Shown here piece by piece: positions 10,978 to 22,900 of a stretch of 64,000 nucleotides of DNA (position 1 is the first letter of the stretch; the number at the start of each line of letters is the position of its first letter). The position numbers and the translations under genes are program-made. The stretch comes from Mya arenaria (Eukaryota; Mollusca; Bivalvia; Myida; Myidae): positions 7,460,117 to 7,524,116 of the forward strand of contig NC_069125.1 in assembly GCF_026914265.1 (NCBI RefSeq), written 5' to 3'. A model generated the notes under the pieces. That model was given only the letters and a program-made list of their open reading frames with translations. It had not been told where the DNA came from and did no database searches.

Positions 10978-13165
10978 TGATACAGTACACTCAACAAGTT
11001 AGACCCACTTTCCTCACTCACTCCGAGGGATAAAGTCGATGATTGCGGGTTTCCTCCGAGGGTAAAACTGTTGCCCTCGCTAAAATCCCCCTGAGTTCCT
11101 CCGAGTGGCTGGCTTACCGCCGAGTTTAATATGAACGATAGCGTTGAGAATCGTCCAATTTTATGATCCCACGGCGGAACTCCCAAGTCTAATCAAATAA
11201 GCAAGAAATCGTTCTTGTTTAAAAGTTATTTATTTTTATGCTTATCCACATTGTTAAGCGTAAAAGATTCTTACATGTACCAATGTTTGATTTGTATTTA
11301 TGTCCGTAAACACCAATTGAATATTTCTGAAATTATAAACATTGAATCATTAAAGTATATCCACTAAGTTATTGCATTATAAAGCAGCCGACTATTTACA
11401 CGATTCTGAAACATGACCTCTGACGTAAAGCGCGTGATCAATACAATGTAGAATATACTATTTATTATTGGTGGTTAAAAATAGCTATGACGTTTCATGG
11501 AATTTTCCACATAAAACGAGGCAAGAAGGCCTTCAAAACCATGCGCTGTGAACTTTGAACGCGTGTTTGACCTCCTGATTTTCCGAAAATGTGTAATATA
11601 GAATTTCTCGGAAGAAATGTGTTTATCAGTCATCAGCAAAAACACGTTTATAAGATCATACATGCCATATCACCCGGAGGGGGATAAAATCCCGCGGAAT
11701 TTCGGTCCATCCCCCGGTCCCCCGGCGGGAGATGCAAATCCCCCGGAATTTCCAAAAAAAAAAATGATTATTTTTTTTAAACCTCCGCTTACGAGCGTGT
11801 TGTCACTGGTTTTATTACCCGAGATTTGATCCGCGTATTTACGGTAAGGAATTTGATGCGCTGTATTTTACATCTGGATTATCGATTGATGGTGTGTATA
11901 CAGCCTTGCACAAACTGCCAATCAGTAGGGTACATGTTTTGATTGTTACACAGTGTGCCATGATAGCGCCTTTGATCTCTGCGTTATACGGTCGAAAGGT
12001 CGCAATAAATTTGTATAGGGGTCACTAATTGTTTGTTTGTTTTTAACCCTGTAAGGGTGTTGACATTAAATTACAAATGAAGATGTTAACACGCAACTAT
12101 TGGACAATTTTCCGACGTGTGAAAATGTTACGGTATACTGTACTCTTTCTGATAATGATGGATTATTCGACAGACAGCTGCCTGGCAGATCACAGAGGCA
12201 GTTTCCTACCATTCCAAAGGTTGCTCTGGCATGCTTGGCAATTCCGCATTCAGATGCTGACCCAGAGCGTTGTTTCAGCATCTTGAGAAAAATTCAGACA
12301 GACTCAAGGTCAAGATTGACTTCAGAAACAATTCACAATCTGCTGAGTGTAAAGTTTAATGAACATAACATTTGCAGCTCATTTGTTCCTTCCAAGGACA
12401 TGCTATATAAATCAATCAATTCATGCAATTAAATGTGCATGTGTTTGCTATCCTGATTGTCATGTGGACCTAGTGCTGTGAAGTGCCTAAAAATTCATTT
12501 TTTTTAGTAGTGCTTTTTGTAAAAATTCACTTTTTTTATTATTTAACATTTTATATATATATATATATACATTGAAGTGTTATATGCATAATATATTATG
12601 AATTGATGTTAGTTCAGTTGTCATTGCAATATTGAATGAATATTTTTATATAATTATGTGAATAAAATACAAAAAATTGATATTTCGTGAACTTAGACTT
12701 TCGATATAAAATCCCCCTGAATACTTTCCAAATCCCCCTAAATTTTAAGCATTTTGACCAAATCTCATGGAATGGTCTCCAAAAAATATGGCATGTATGT
12801 AAGATACATGTGCAACTAGTGAAATACGACTGCATTCTTGTGGTAAGCTAACTTTATGCAAAACGGGCAGAGGAAAAATAATAATAGCATTTTACTGGAG
12901 CTGTCTTAATCGGTTTAAAATATTAATAAAATAAATATAACTTTAGCGTAGATTCTTATCTAGTGTCGGCAGAGTTTCGCGGAGTTAACCCCTCCGAGGA
13001 ACGCCAAGTTCGTTATTCTTCGGTCGACTGATCACCCTCCGAGGGCCTTAAATTCAAACTCCGAGGAACGCGGACAGTTGATAAAATCATTGTGTTGGCC
13101 GCGATAGCAAAAATCCGCAGAGGGAAACGGAAAGTGGGTCTAACTCGTTGAGTGTAGTGTAATCA
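10978..13165. mobile_element. Terminal-inverted-repeat DNA element, non-autonomous, split by a nested hAT
   Basis: The left end (from 10978) and the reverse complement of the right end (13165 inward) share about 37 bp, including the phrases TACACTCAAC and GTTAGACCCACTTTCC. Both sub-terminal regions are rich in CTCCGAG motifs. With the nested hAT removed, about 1 kb remains and contains no transposase of its own. The terminal phrase CACTACA is reminiscent of CMC (CACTA/Chapaev) ends, but no clear target-site duplication is visible, so the superfamily is open. Confidence 0.65.
11657..12799 (+). mobile_element. hAT transposon, internally deleted, nested
   Basis: 14-bp inverted ends CATACATGCCATAT (11657-11670; reverse complement at 12786-12799) are flanked by the 6-bp direct repeat TAAGAT (11651-11656 and 12800-12805), a probable target-site duplication. 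Inside, frame 12100-12432 encodes the C-terminal hAT dimerisation domain, with FPTIPKVALACLAIPHSDAD and CFSILRKIQTDSRSRL. The rest of the transposase is absent, so the copy is defective. A 6-bp duplication fits hAT subgroups with shorter-than-8-bp duplications. Confidence 0.8.
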
Positions 13166-13765
13166 TAAAAAATGTGTTTTGGTACTTTATTATACACATA
13201 ATAAACAAATAATCAACTTTTTGTGTTCTTGGCAGAGTTGTCAAAGAAAATTGCGAAAACGCTACTAGTTTGTGCTTGTTGAGCGATTGCACCTTGGAGA
13301 TAACTTCCTTCTGAACATGCATGCGACGTATACAGTTGTTTTATCGAAAAATTCTTGTAGGTCTGAGCTCGTTTCCACATACATTCTTTATCATTCACAA
13401 GTTATGAAGGTTAGCAGATTGTATACAAAAAAAGACACACATTTTTTATAAGTTCATCATGAATACTTCATTGAGTGTAGGCAGAACAAGAAAGGATCGT
13501 TAGTCTCTTTTAATCGTGCAGACACTCAGCACCCAATTGGCTAGAAAACAACAAGATTGCATAGCCTTAAATTATGAAACATTAAGTAAAAATAGTGAAA
13601 CTACAGACATTGACATACTTATTCATACTTATGGTATCCAATAAGTTGTTATTCCACCAGCTACTGATTTTTTTGTACAGATCTAAATTCCTCAGCCCAA
13701 AATTCAAAGCAAGATTATAATGTTACATGAAACCTAGACATACACAACTTTCTATTTTTTTGCAG
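13166..13765. other. Upstream region or intron of the cysteine-rich gene
   Basis: No coding frame supported. A pyrimidine-rich acceptor ends at 13765, so at least one untranslated first exon and the promoter must lie upstream. They could not be placed. Confidence 0.4.
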
Positions 13766-13903
13766 GTGACAGGTTGAAGCAGAAGTGACCATGGACATGC
13801 GGTGATCAAGATGGCATTGCCTATTGCAGCGATAGTGTGTATCGTGCTCGCATGCTGGGTGCTGGTAGTTTTAGGACTATTTGCATTATACATTTTCCTG
13901 AAG
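13766..13903 (+). CDS. Cys-rich gene, first coding exon (signal anchor)
   Basis: Acceptor TTTTTTGCAG ends at 13765 and donor GTAAGA starts at 13904. Coding begins at 13811. The 31 residues encoded here are nearly all one transmembrane helix ending in IFLK. The exon ends on a complete codon. Confidence 0.75.
13791..13805 (+). promoter_or_regulatory. Short upstream ORF in the 5' leader
   Basis: ATG GAC ATG CGG TGA ends five bases before the proposed start codon at 13811, with a second in-frame ATG at 13797. Such a close uORF could lower translation of the main frame. The main ATG has a purine at -3 and G at +4. Confidence 0.5.
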
Positions 13904-16900
13904 GTAAGATTCGTTTTAAAAGTGAAGTGTTTTTCTACACAGGAAATTTTGAAGTATGAAAGGATTTTTTTGAAGGGATGTAGGTGATAACAGCAGTCAT
14001 GGAAATTAGAGTTCTGGCTGAACAAGCCCTAATTCTTCTACTATCGCTCGGCATCAAATTTGTTAACAAGCCATGCTATAAAAATTCAGAATTTGAGCAG
14101 CCTGGAAGACAATTAAACAGTGCAGGGAGTGGTGTCCCCTCTACTTTCCAAAAAAATCTTATTCATTAATTGTGCAATCCTTACATTGATTTGCATAGTT
14201 TCCAATTTGATCCAGGTTTTACCATGTCTAATGATAAACTCTTGAGAACTTTTAAGAAGTGCTTATTAGTTTTAGTGTGTTCCGGCATAAGTACTATACA
14301 TAACAGTTACGTTTGCATGGGTTAGAATGTTCTTACGGGGTGTGTAAGCACCGAAATGTACTTGCTATGCAATCAGTTCTCAAAATATGCACAAGTCTTA
14401 TTCGGGAGAAAAGCTCCTGGCACCACAGTTTGCACAATATTGAAACAAAATAGTAACCAGCCTACAGTAGAAGTGTTCTTACACGGTACCACATTCTCCG
14501 ATTTTCGAAATATGTCCGTTTAATGAAATTATCAAATAAAATATAAGTCATACTCACGTTTGTTCATGTAAACATAGGGCACAGCTCCATCACGAAAGTG
14601 TTGACAGCTCTTTTTCTTTGCACCACCGTAAAGTGGTGGAGCTGGCATTTAGAGGCCGTGTATTAAGAACATAGTTTTAAGACAACAAAATCTATAATTT
14701 TGAGACCAATAAGTATATAATAACTAATCATGAAAGATTGATAAAACAATTCTTATCAAAAAATTAAAGATCAGGAGTATCCCAATAAACACATTTATAA
14801 ATACTGGTATAACTTTATATAAATTATTATTGCCTTAGAATATTAGAGGAAAATGATACCAAAACATTTGAGATAATCAACGATCAATGCAAGTAAAGAA
14901 CAATTTTAACACTATAGTACAACTTCATTTTTTATTTTTTTAATGTAATTAGTAGCCTTTTTCTGCATTTGTATTATATAATAAACGATACCTTAAATCT
15001 AATAAATTTTAAATGCTATCACAATTAATTAGTAAGTATGACTATAAAACATTCGTTCTAGTAATTTAGTAAAGTTAAATAAAATAGACGTTTGAATATT
15101 AACTTAGTGAATACCATAACAAAAACAAATTTTTCACCTTAATAGTCAAATCAAGCATCCGAACATTCATAAACGTGAAGACAATTTTAATGATAATTAT
15201 CATTCATTTTCTAGTATTTAACCCCAGCTTCACCGGTAAGATTAACAATTAGCCAGAAAAGTTCCTGGGAAAAGCAGATACGGTAACTGATTGTAGCACC
15301 TCTGTTGTTGAATAAATACAGCCTAATTTATTGGTAAAAGGTTACAAGTATAGTTAGCACCTTTTTCCACTGTAAATAGTTTACATTTTGTTTGGATGAA
15401 TGTATCAACTGTACTTGGAACCTTTTACCTGAACAAATTTTTCCTGTAAGTAGTTGCTAAATATAATTCTATTAATTTTGCCCAAATAAGGAATGAACTT
15501 GAACTAGAAAATTTACCCACACATAAAAGGTACATTGTATAATTGAACAAACACAAAATGTCATATTTGACCAAAATTGATGTTGGCACTCTTTACATTT
15601 GAGCCCTTGCATTGATGGATTACCATATTACTTGGTACAAATTTTGTCCTTATTGAGACAATGTGCAGTGACCTTGACCCGGATCCATACCTCAATGGTC
15701 AAGGTCACATCTGACATTTAAAGGTCATAGTACATAGTCACATGCTTTTACATTTACATTTAGCAGTGTATCCATGTCAATTCTTACTGGCTTTATTGAC
15801 CTTAAACATTTCATGTACTTTTAGCAACAATAACTTTAATGATCAAAGTGAAGAACTCAAACCAATTGCAATTTGTGCCAGTAATCCATCATGAAGTTTC
15901 AGGTCCATATTATGACATTAATGCTTAATAGAGGATAAGATATAAATGTTAATTGAAGGTGTTAAACAAGTGGCACAGATTGATACTTAGTGCACTCTAC
16001 CAAGCATTATCATTATGTGCAACAAGTTTAATATTTAAAAAAACAATGAACACAAATGTGAAAATATATTTATAACATGTGTTATCTCTTCAAAAGCAGT
16101 AAAACAATGTTATGACGTCACCACAATATATATGTATCACTTTATCGAAACTACTTAAGGCTTGCTATTTCATCGATGTTATAAATCAAGGACTCATTTT
16201 CCTTCCTATTTTTAGCCAAAATAACCTTGACATTGATCTTGAATACACTACACACAATATGAAAAACTTTAACAAATATCCTTTTATAATATCATTTTAT
16301 ATGTTCAAATATCCAAGAATATTTAAGTTACCTATCAAACAACTTGTATTTCCTATATTCTAACTCTTGACCAGTGGGTGTGTACAATTTTTGTCAAATT
16401 CAACGTACCTGTCAGGTTGCGAGAAAAACAAAATATACAAAAAAAACAACGGAGGGGGATATAGCCGTCCTTTGGAATGCCTTGTTTAGATTATAATTGG
16501 TCTGGCTTACGACTAATAAATATCCTGCTTTTTGTTCTTGATCACTTGATGGTCTGCATCGTCAAATGTAATATTTTTTCCCTCTTCAGCACCTGGACAG
16601 TCTTTACAGCAACTGCATATGACATTGGAATTCTAAAATATATTGCATTCTGCTCAAAACTGGGGCAATGTTTAAAGTGCCAATCTACTACAATGTAATA
16701 ATAAAATTAGCAACATTTTTGCTTATTTAAATCCTAAAGCAGAAATTGGCGTAAAATATAGTTTTTATACATTTGAGCATGCTATTTTATATGAATAGGC
16801 TAGCATTTGCAATACACTGCAGAAAATGTTCTTTGTAATTATTTTTTGACATACTAAATACATGTAAGAGATTGCAACGAAATGGTACCCAGGTTTGAGG

Positions 16901-19900
16901 AGAGAAATTTTACTCACATTTTACAACTTCATAGGCAGCTCTTGACCACTGGTTTAAAGCTGCACTCTCACAGATTTACCATTTTTATAACTTTTTTATT
17001 TTTTGTCTTGGAAAGAGCAAATGTTTTCATAAATATCTGCAAATCAATGATATAAGTTTGCTGACAAAAAATCAGATCTTAGATTTTCATATTTCCGTTC
17101 GAAAATTTATGTTTAATGGCTTAAACCGTTACTAACAGTTTAAGAAAAATGCATAAAACATCATTTTTTAAACTTAAATATAAAAATTTGCACTCTAATA
17201 TTTTGGCAGCAGTCTTATATAACAGGTTTCCATGGATTCTCGCAAAAATTGGCTCGTCCCAAGACAAAAAATAACAAAGTTGTCAAAACGTTCAATCTGT
17301 GAAAGAGTAGCTTTAAAGGAGAGTGAAAACAGTTTGATACACTATAAAATATGATACACTATAGAATATAAGGAGTTTGTATCCAGAATTCAGCCATTCA
17401 AGCTCTGAATACATTTCATTGTCTTTGATAAAGTTGAATAAATGTTTTTATCTTCGTAGGGTCGTGGTTCGTGTCAATGTGAGTGTCAGGCGTGCGGCAA
17501 AGAAGGAGACGAGAGCTGTACTTGTTGTAGAAACCTTGGTCAAGCTGAGTGTTGCGCCTGCGATCCCAGCTTGCAACGCTGTCTCAACTCTTGTTGTCCA
17601 AAAAAGGTTTGATATATATTTTATAAAACCCCTGAATGTATCAATTTGAACTGTAGATTGTCATAACTTTGTGTCTATTTAAGAGTACTGGCAAAATTGT
17701 GAGGTTTAAAATTTTGCAACTCTTGCATTAACATTGCAAACAATGATAAACTGATGTTGCATGAGGTTTTAAACTGCAACTTGATCCATTCTTGAATTTT
17801 ATTTAATAATAACCTTGAGCAAAAGATCTGTATATAAAATATAGTTTTTCACCATTCCTTAAATAAACTGCCTTTTGGCAATTGCAGTTATCATCTGATG
17901 AACGCAACATCTTCCGATATGTTTGGAACACAAATCATATTAAAAATCATTTATCTTGTAATTGTTTGTATTGTGTGAGCAGGCACCAAAAACTTAAATC
18001 AACATGTTAGAAAGTGTATATTTATTATGTGTTAAATGTATTGTTGTCATTAGTGTTGAATTTCAAGTTAAAAAGTGATTTTAAATGATTGATTTTTATC
18101 CGTGTAATTGTGACGTCATTTGATAAACTGTTTCCGATTATGGACGGTTCGTTCTATTTACATGGATGAGAAAGAATTACTGTTAAGGTTTTCTTTAATG
18201 AAATGAAGTATTTTTTTTAACAATTCATGAATGAAATATTGCTGGTGTTGATATAAGTAATGAATTGCGGGATTGATGTCATTATCAGGGATTATGTGGA
18301 TATGAACACAATTGGGCTAGTTTTAGTTTTAAGTGTGGAGTCCTCAGGAGCAATCCTGCAATTTTTTCCTTAAGTGAATCTATTATGGTTAAATCATGAA
18401 TGTATGTTTTAACTTCTTCATGACTGTGTTTGTTTAAGGAATGAATTGCGGGCTTGATGTCATTATCGGGGTATGAACGCAATTGGACTGGTCAAAGTGT
18501 GTGGAGTCCGAAGGAGATTCTGTAAATAGAACGACCCGACTGTTACCGGAAGCATTTATTTCAAATGACGTCACAATATCGCGGGAATAGATCAACCACT
18601 TGAAATCACTTTTAGACGTAAAATTCGAACAGTTACGGCAACTACACATTTAAATTTAAGAAAAATAACACTTTCTAAAATGTTGATTTATCTTTTACGG
18701 GACCTTCTGACACAATACAAACAATAACAAGATAAATATTTGTCATGTATATTGTTATGTAATGAATTTAGATCCGAACATATCCAAAGATGTTGGGTTC
18801 ATCGATTGATGAACGCAATTGCCAAAAGGCAATTCATTTAAGGAATGGAAGTTGAGGTGTAAATATTTATTGTTAGAAATGTACTATACGCATAATGCTG
18901 AAAATGGTGTATGTTACAAGAAAATCTCCGTGTTAATCAGTGTTATAAACTTGAAACAATGAATTAGAATTTCTTCAAAAGGACTTGGAGATTGATATCT
19001 GCCTAATGGAAAAGCAAAGGAATCTTAAATTACTGTTTGGTTCCCTTAAGGCTCACTGTTTCTTCCTATTATTGCTTAAAAAAATCATAATAATAATATT
19101 GTCCTTATTTTATGTGGAGAAGATATTTGACAATGAAATACGGTCCACTCATAAAATAATATGAACTCAGCGTCCACACGAGAGGGCGACTCGGGTGAAG
19201 TTGTCACCTAAAATCTCCAGGCTTTCGTCATATGTAACATCAAAGTAATATTGACTTCTACAATTTTTAGATCTGTCAACCAGCGAGTATTTGGTCACTG
19301 CTCCAGTCAAAACATGGCAATTATCCATTTATAATCAGTAATCTCCTAATCTGATAATTGGGTCGTGAATCATCCAATTATCGAACAACGCCAGTTGGTG
19401 GAGCTATTGAACATCAACTAATCAGAATGTTCATTCAGAAGACCTTGTTATAGTGAAAAAAGTACAAAATGAACACAGAAATTTATCATTTCTAAAAGAA
19501 GTATGAGCTCATTTTAATATCATATGTACATATCAGTACAACAGCAAACAAGAATTAAAATTCATGAATATTTTATGCACATGGTTATATTATAAAATAC
19601 ATGTTTTATATTACAGAAGTGCAGTTGTGTTGACATACTGCTGTGCCAGTGTTGCGCTGAGGAAGGCCAGGACTCATGTCTTGTGAATGTAAGTGAAACC
19701 TGTCTACTTTCTCAATGTTGTTTGTTGTTTTGTTTCATTCCGGTTACAAATGTTAAGCATCCCCCTTCAATGTTCATCGTGCTGTTAGGATCTGATGAGA
19801 TTCATCTAAAATTTAAAATAATTTCAAATTTCTAATGCAGAACAATTTGCTAACCTTTGGCTAAAATATGAGATCTAAAATGTTGTACACAATATTAATG

Positions 19901-22900
19901 TCAAAATAAGTATAGGCCTGCAAGCCAGCCCTTCACTGGTAGAATGTTTGCAGAGCTAGTTCAAATTCTGAATGTTGTATAGCCGGGCCTGTTACGAAAT
20001 CGGGCTTTAACCAAAAGTCTCATTTCAATGACTGCAGTTTGTGCATGATACTAAACATGTTAAGCTAAGTCTCTATACAAATATAAAATATCGGATTGAA
20101 ATTTTACCCGTACACTGTATTGATAGGAATAAAATGTTAAAACGTTAAGGCTTTTAGAGCAAATTATAAAAATCGTTTTCAGTCAATGCTATACTTGATT
20201 TCTTTGTGTCATTTGTTATAAGGATGAGCATGTGGGATGTGGCATCTAGTTACAAGATGCATTGGCTGCACATATTATATCAATTAAATAGTATAAGTAT
20301 TGCAAAAGGCTATAAATGCCCTGCTTTCTTTTAAAAGCAAGCTTTGTAGGCATAGATTAACTTTAAATTTAAATGCTTTTTCTTCATTTCATTTTATGGT
20401 TTGATTTTTTTTTTGTAAATTTATGATTCAGTATTTCCAATAATTTAAATGTGTCTTTTTGAATATTATCTATGTATAAATGTGATAAAATAAGCCACCA
20501 AAGCCAGATATCTAACCCAGGTCGCTGGATTGCTGGTCTAAGCTATTATATGTATACAGGGGTAATAAAAAAAACCGCTGGAATTTATAATAGCACCTTT
20601 TCATTTTGACTAAGATTTATAGATCATCATTACTTTTTTCTACTGTTCATACCTTTCATGCAAGCATGTTTCTTTTTTTGTCCAGTTGTGCAAGGACTGT
20701 GGAACGCTGCAGAATCAGCCTATAACAGGCAGATAATCGCACAGACACTTATTTCCATATAGTTTCATACACTCATGTGTTGTCTTTCTGTTGTAAGTAT
20801 GTCAAGGATATAGAGCAAAGGGGATATTGCCAGCCTTGATTTTTGATACTCTTTTAACAAGACTTCACTATCATAATTACTTCCCTTGGTATCAAACATG
20901 GCCAGGTTCAAGCATTAACTATGAAAACTAAGGTTCACTCTTGTCCTGTCAATCTCAGTGTTTGATATTAGCACAAAGCTGCAAGCCCTGCACTTGTCCT
21001 TGAAGTTGTCGAATTCTTGACTTTTAATAGGAGGTCTTAATATAATTTGAAATGGCAAGCACTTGTATAAAGACTCAGAATTATTCATCCAAAAGTCTTA
21101 TTCTAATGACTACACTCTTCAATTGAAAGGAGGAAAAGTTGTACAGAGGTAGAATATTCAAAAGAAAACAGACTTTATTGCTATAATACTAATAAAAATA
21201 ATGATATAAATTACAGGGACAAGCCCAGTATAAAGAGTCCAAACGACTGCAAGAGACAAACACATACAAACACTATAAACAGATCATAGACACATAGCTT
21301 ACCACAGCTTAAAACAAAGAAAAATAAAGAAAAACTTGTAAGTTTTGGGTCATTTATAATGTAAAGTCGGAATACCTCCGTTACATTGTATAACTTTCAA
21401 TACTTGACTGAAGTGCTACAAGAGTGAAAAGATTTGAGTCTAATTAATATGTGTAATTGCGTGAACCTAGTTACCATAGTTAGCGCTTAAAACTGGCCAC
21501 TATATTAACATCATCATTAACAACTGTTGGACACTGAAGTATTTCACTGTATCATTTCTAACCTGTACTTGTATACTTGTACATACATTAAATAACATGT
21601 GAACATAATAATATTAATTTGTGTTTATATTGAGCTAGAATGCATTATTCGCTTGACATTTGTCAGAATTTTTGCTGATTTTTTAATGAACTTTTTCTTT
21701 GTGAAAAAAATGTGATAATTATTTCAGAAAAATGATAAAAATTCTGGCAATGTAAGTAAACTATTTAAAAGCATTAATCATGGGGCAATTGTGTGAGCAA
21801 TATGTACTAGAATTCATCAAACATTTAATAATACCATAAAGCTTATGTTGAGTCAGAAAAAATGCCAGCTTTCATATATTCAGTCTTTCTAGAAGTGTGT
21901 GTTCCTGTGAGTTTTAAGACGCTATTGCTCTCCAGGTCGTGGTGCAACCATTTAGAGCAAAATGATAAGCCAAAAAACTACTCATGCACAGAGTTTTGCT
22001 CATTTTAGTTTTTTTTATAATGATATATAATATAAATTACAAACATGAACTTGACGGGTGTTCTGTCAAATCTACTGCTTTAGGGGACACTTGTTTTTAT
22101 GTAATTTATGAACAATTGTTTTTTTTTAAGTCGTATCAATTTTCAAATAAAAATTATTTGATTTCTAGAGTCCTCTTGTATTGACAACACATTAAAGTGC
22201 TGCTGCTGCTGCTGCTGTAAATAACAGAAATATAGGTTTACATTTGCCTACATAGATCGAAGAGCCTTCTGAATAATAATCATTTAAACAGTTTTATGTT
22301 CAAGGGAGTACCCCCACTAGAGGTGTATTGTTACAGAAGTTTCTGTGAAACCCACAAGCTCTAAATCTTTGATCATTGTTTTGCTTAATAGACAAACGCT
22401 TATATCGCTTTACCTTTAATTTTAAAGATACATGATTTAGCACGATTGCTTCTGACACACAGTCATGTTGCTTTATTTTGTTGATAAAATCATTTTATGC
22501 TTAAAATGTTTCTCTGTGGCAAGTCTTTTTTCTTTTATTTTTACAATATTAAAATTTAGAAAAATGCAGGAAAGTGCCCAGTAGTTAAACCTACAGTCCA
22601 AACTTGCTATGTCGAATTTGTCGGGACCTAGGAAAAAAGTTCGAGAAAACGAACAATCGACACATCCGCATACAAAAATAAAGCACCAAACCCAACCCAT
22701 TTGAGTCTGAATTTTGTCTAATGTTTAAATCCTCAATGTAATATATCGAGTTTGGACTGTATTAGAATTTACAATATAAATCAGATTTAGAGGTGCATGG
22801 TGAGGGCACAAGTGACACTGCTAGTGATGCAATCACCACAAACAGACCTCATAAACCACGACTTATATTTGCTCTTCATATGATCCATTTTCATTTTTTT

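Noticed and set aside
12066-12281. Minus-strand frame opposite the hAT domain
   Set aside because: Antisense of the recognised hAT dimerisation domain.
22195-22225. Possible exon ending in a CTG run
   Set aside because: The acceptor-like site is followed by an in-frame stop in the phase the gene uses, and the cysteine pattern is absent; simple triplet repeat.
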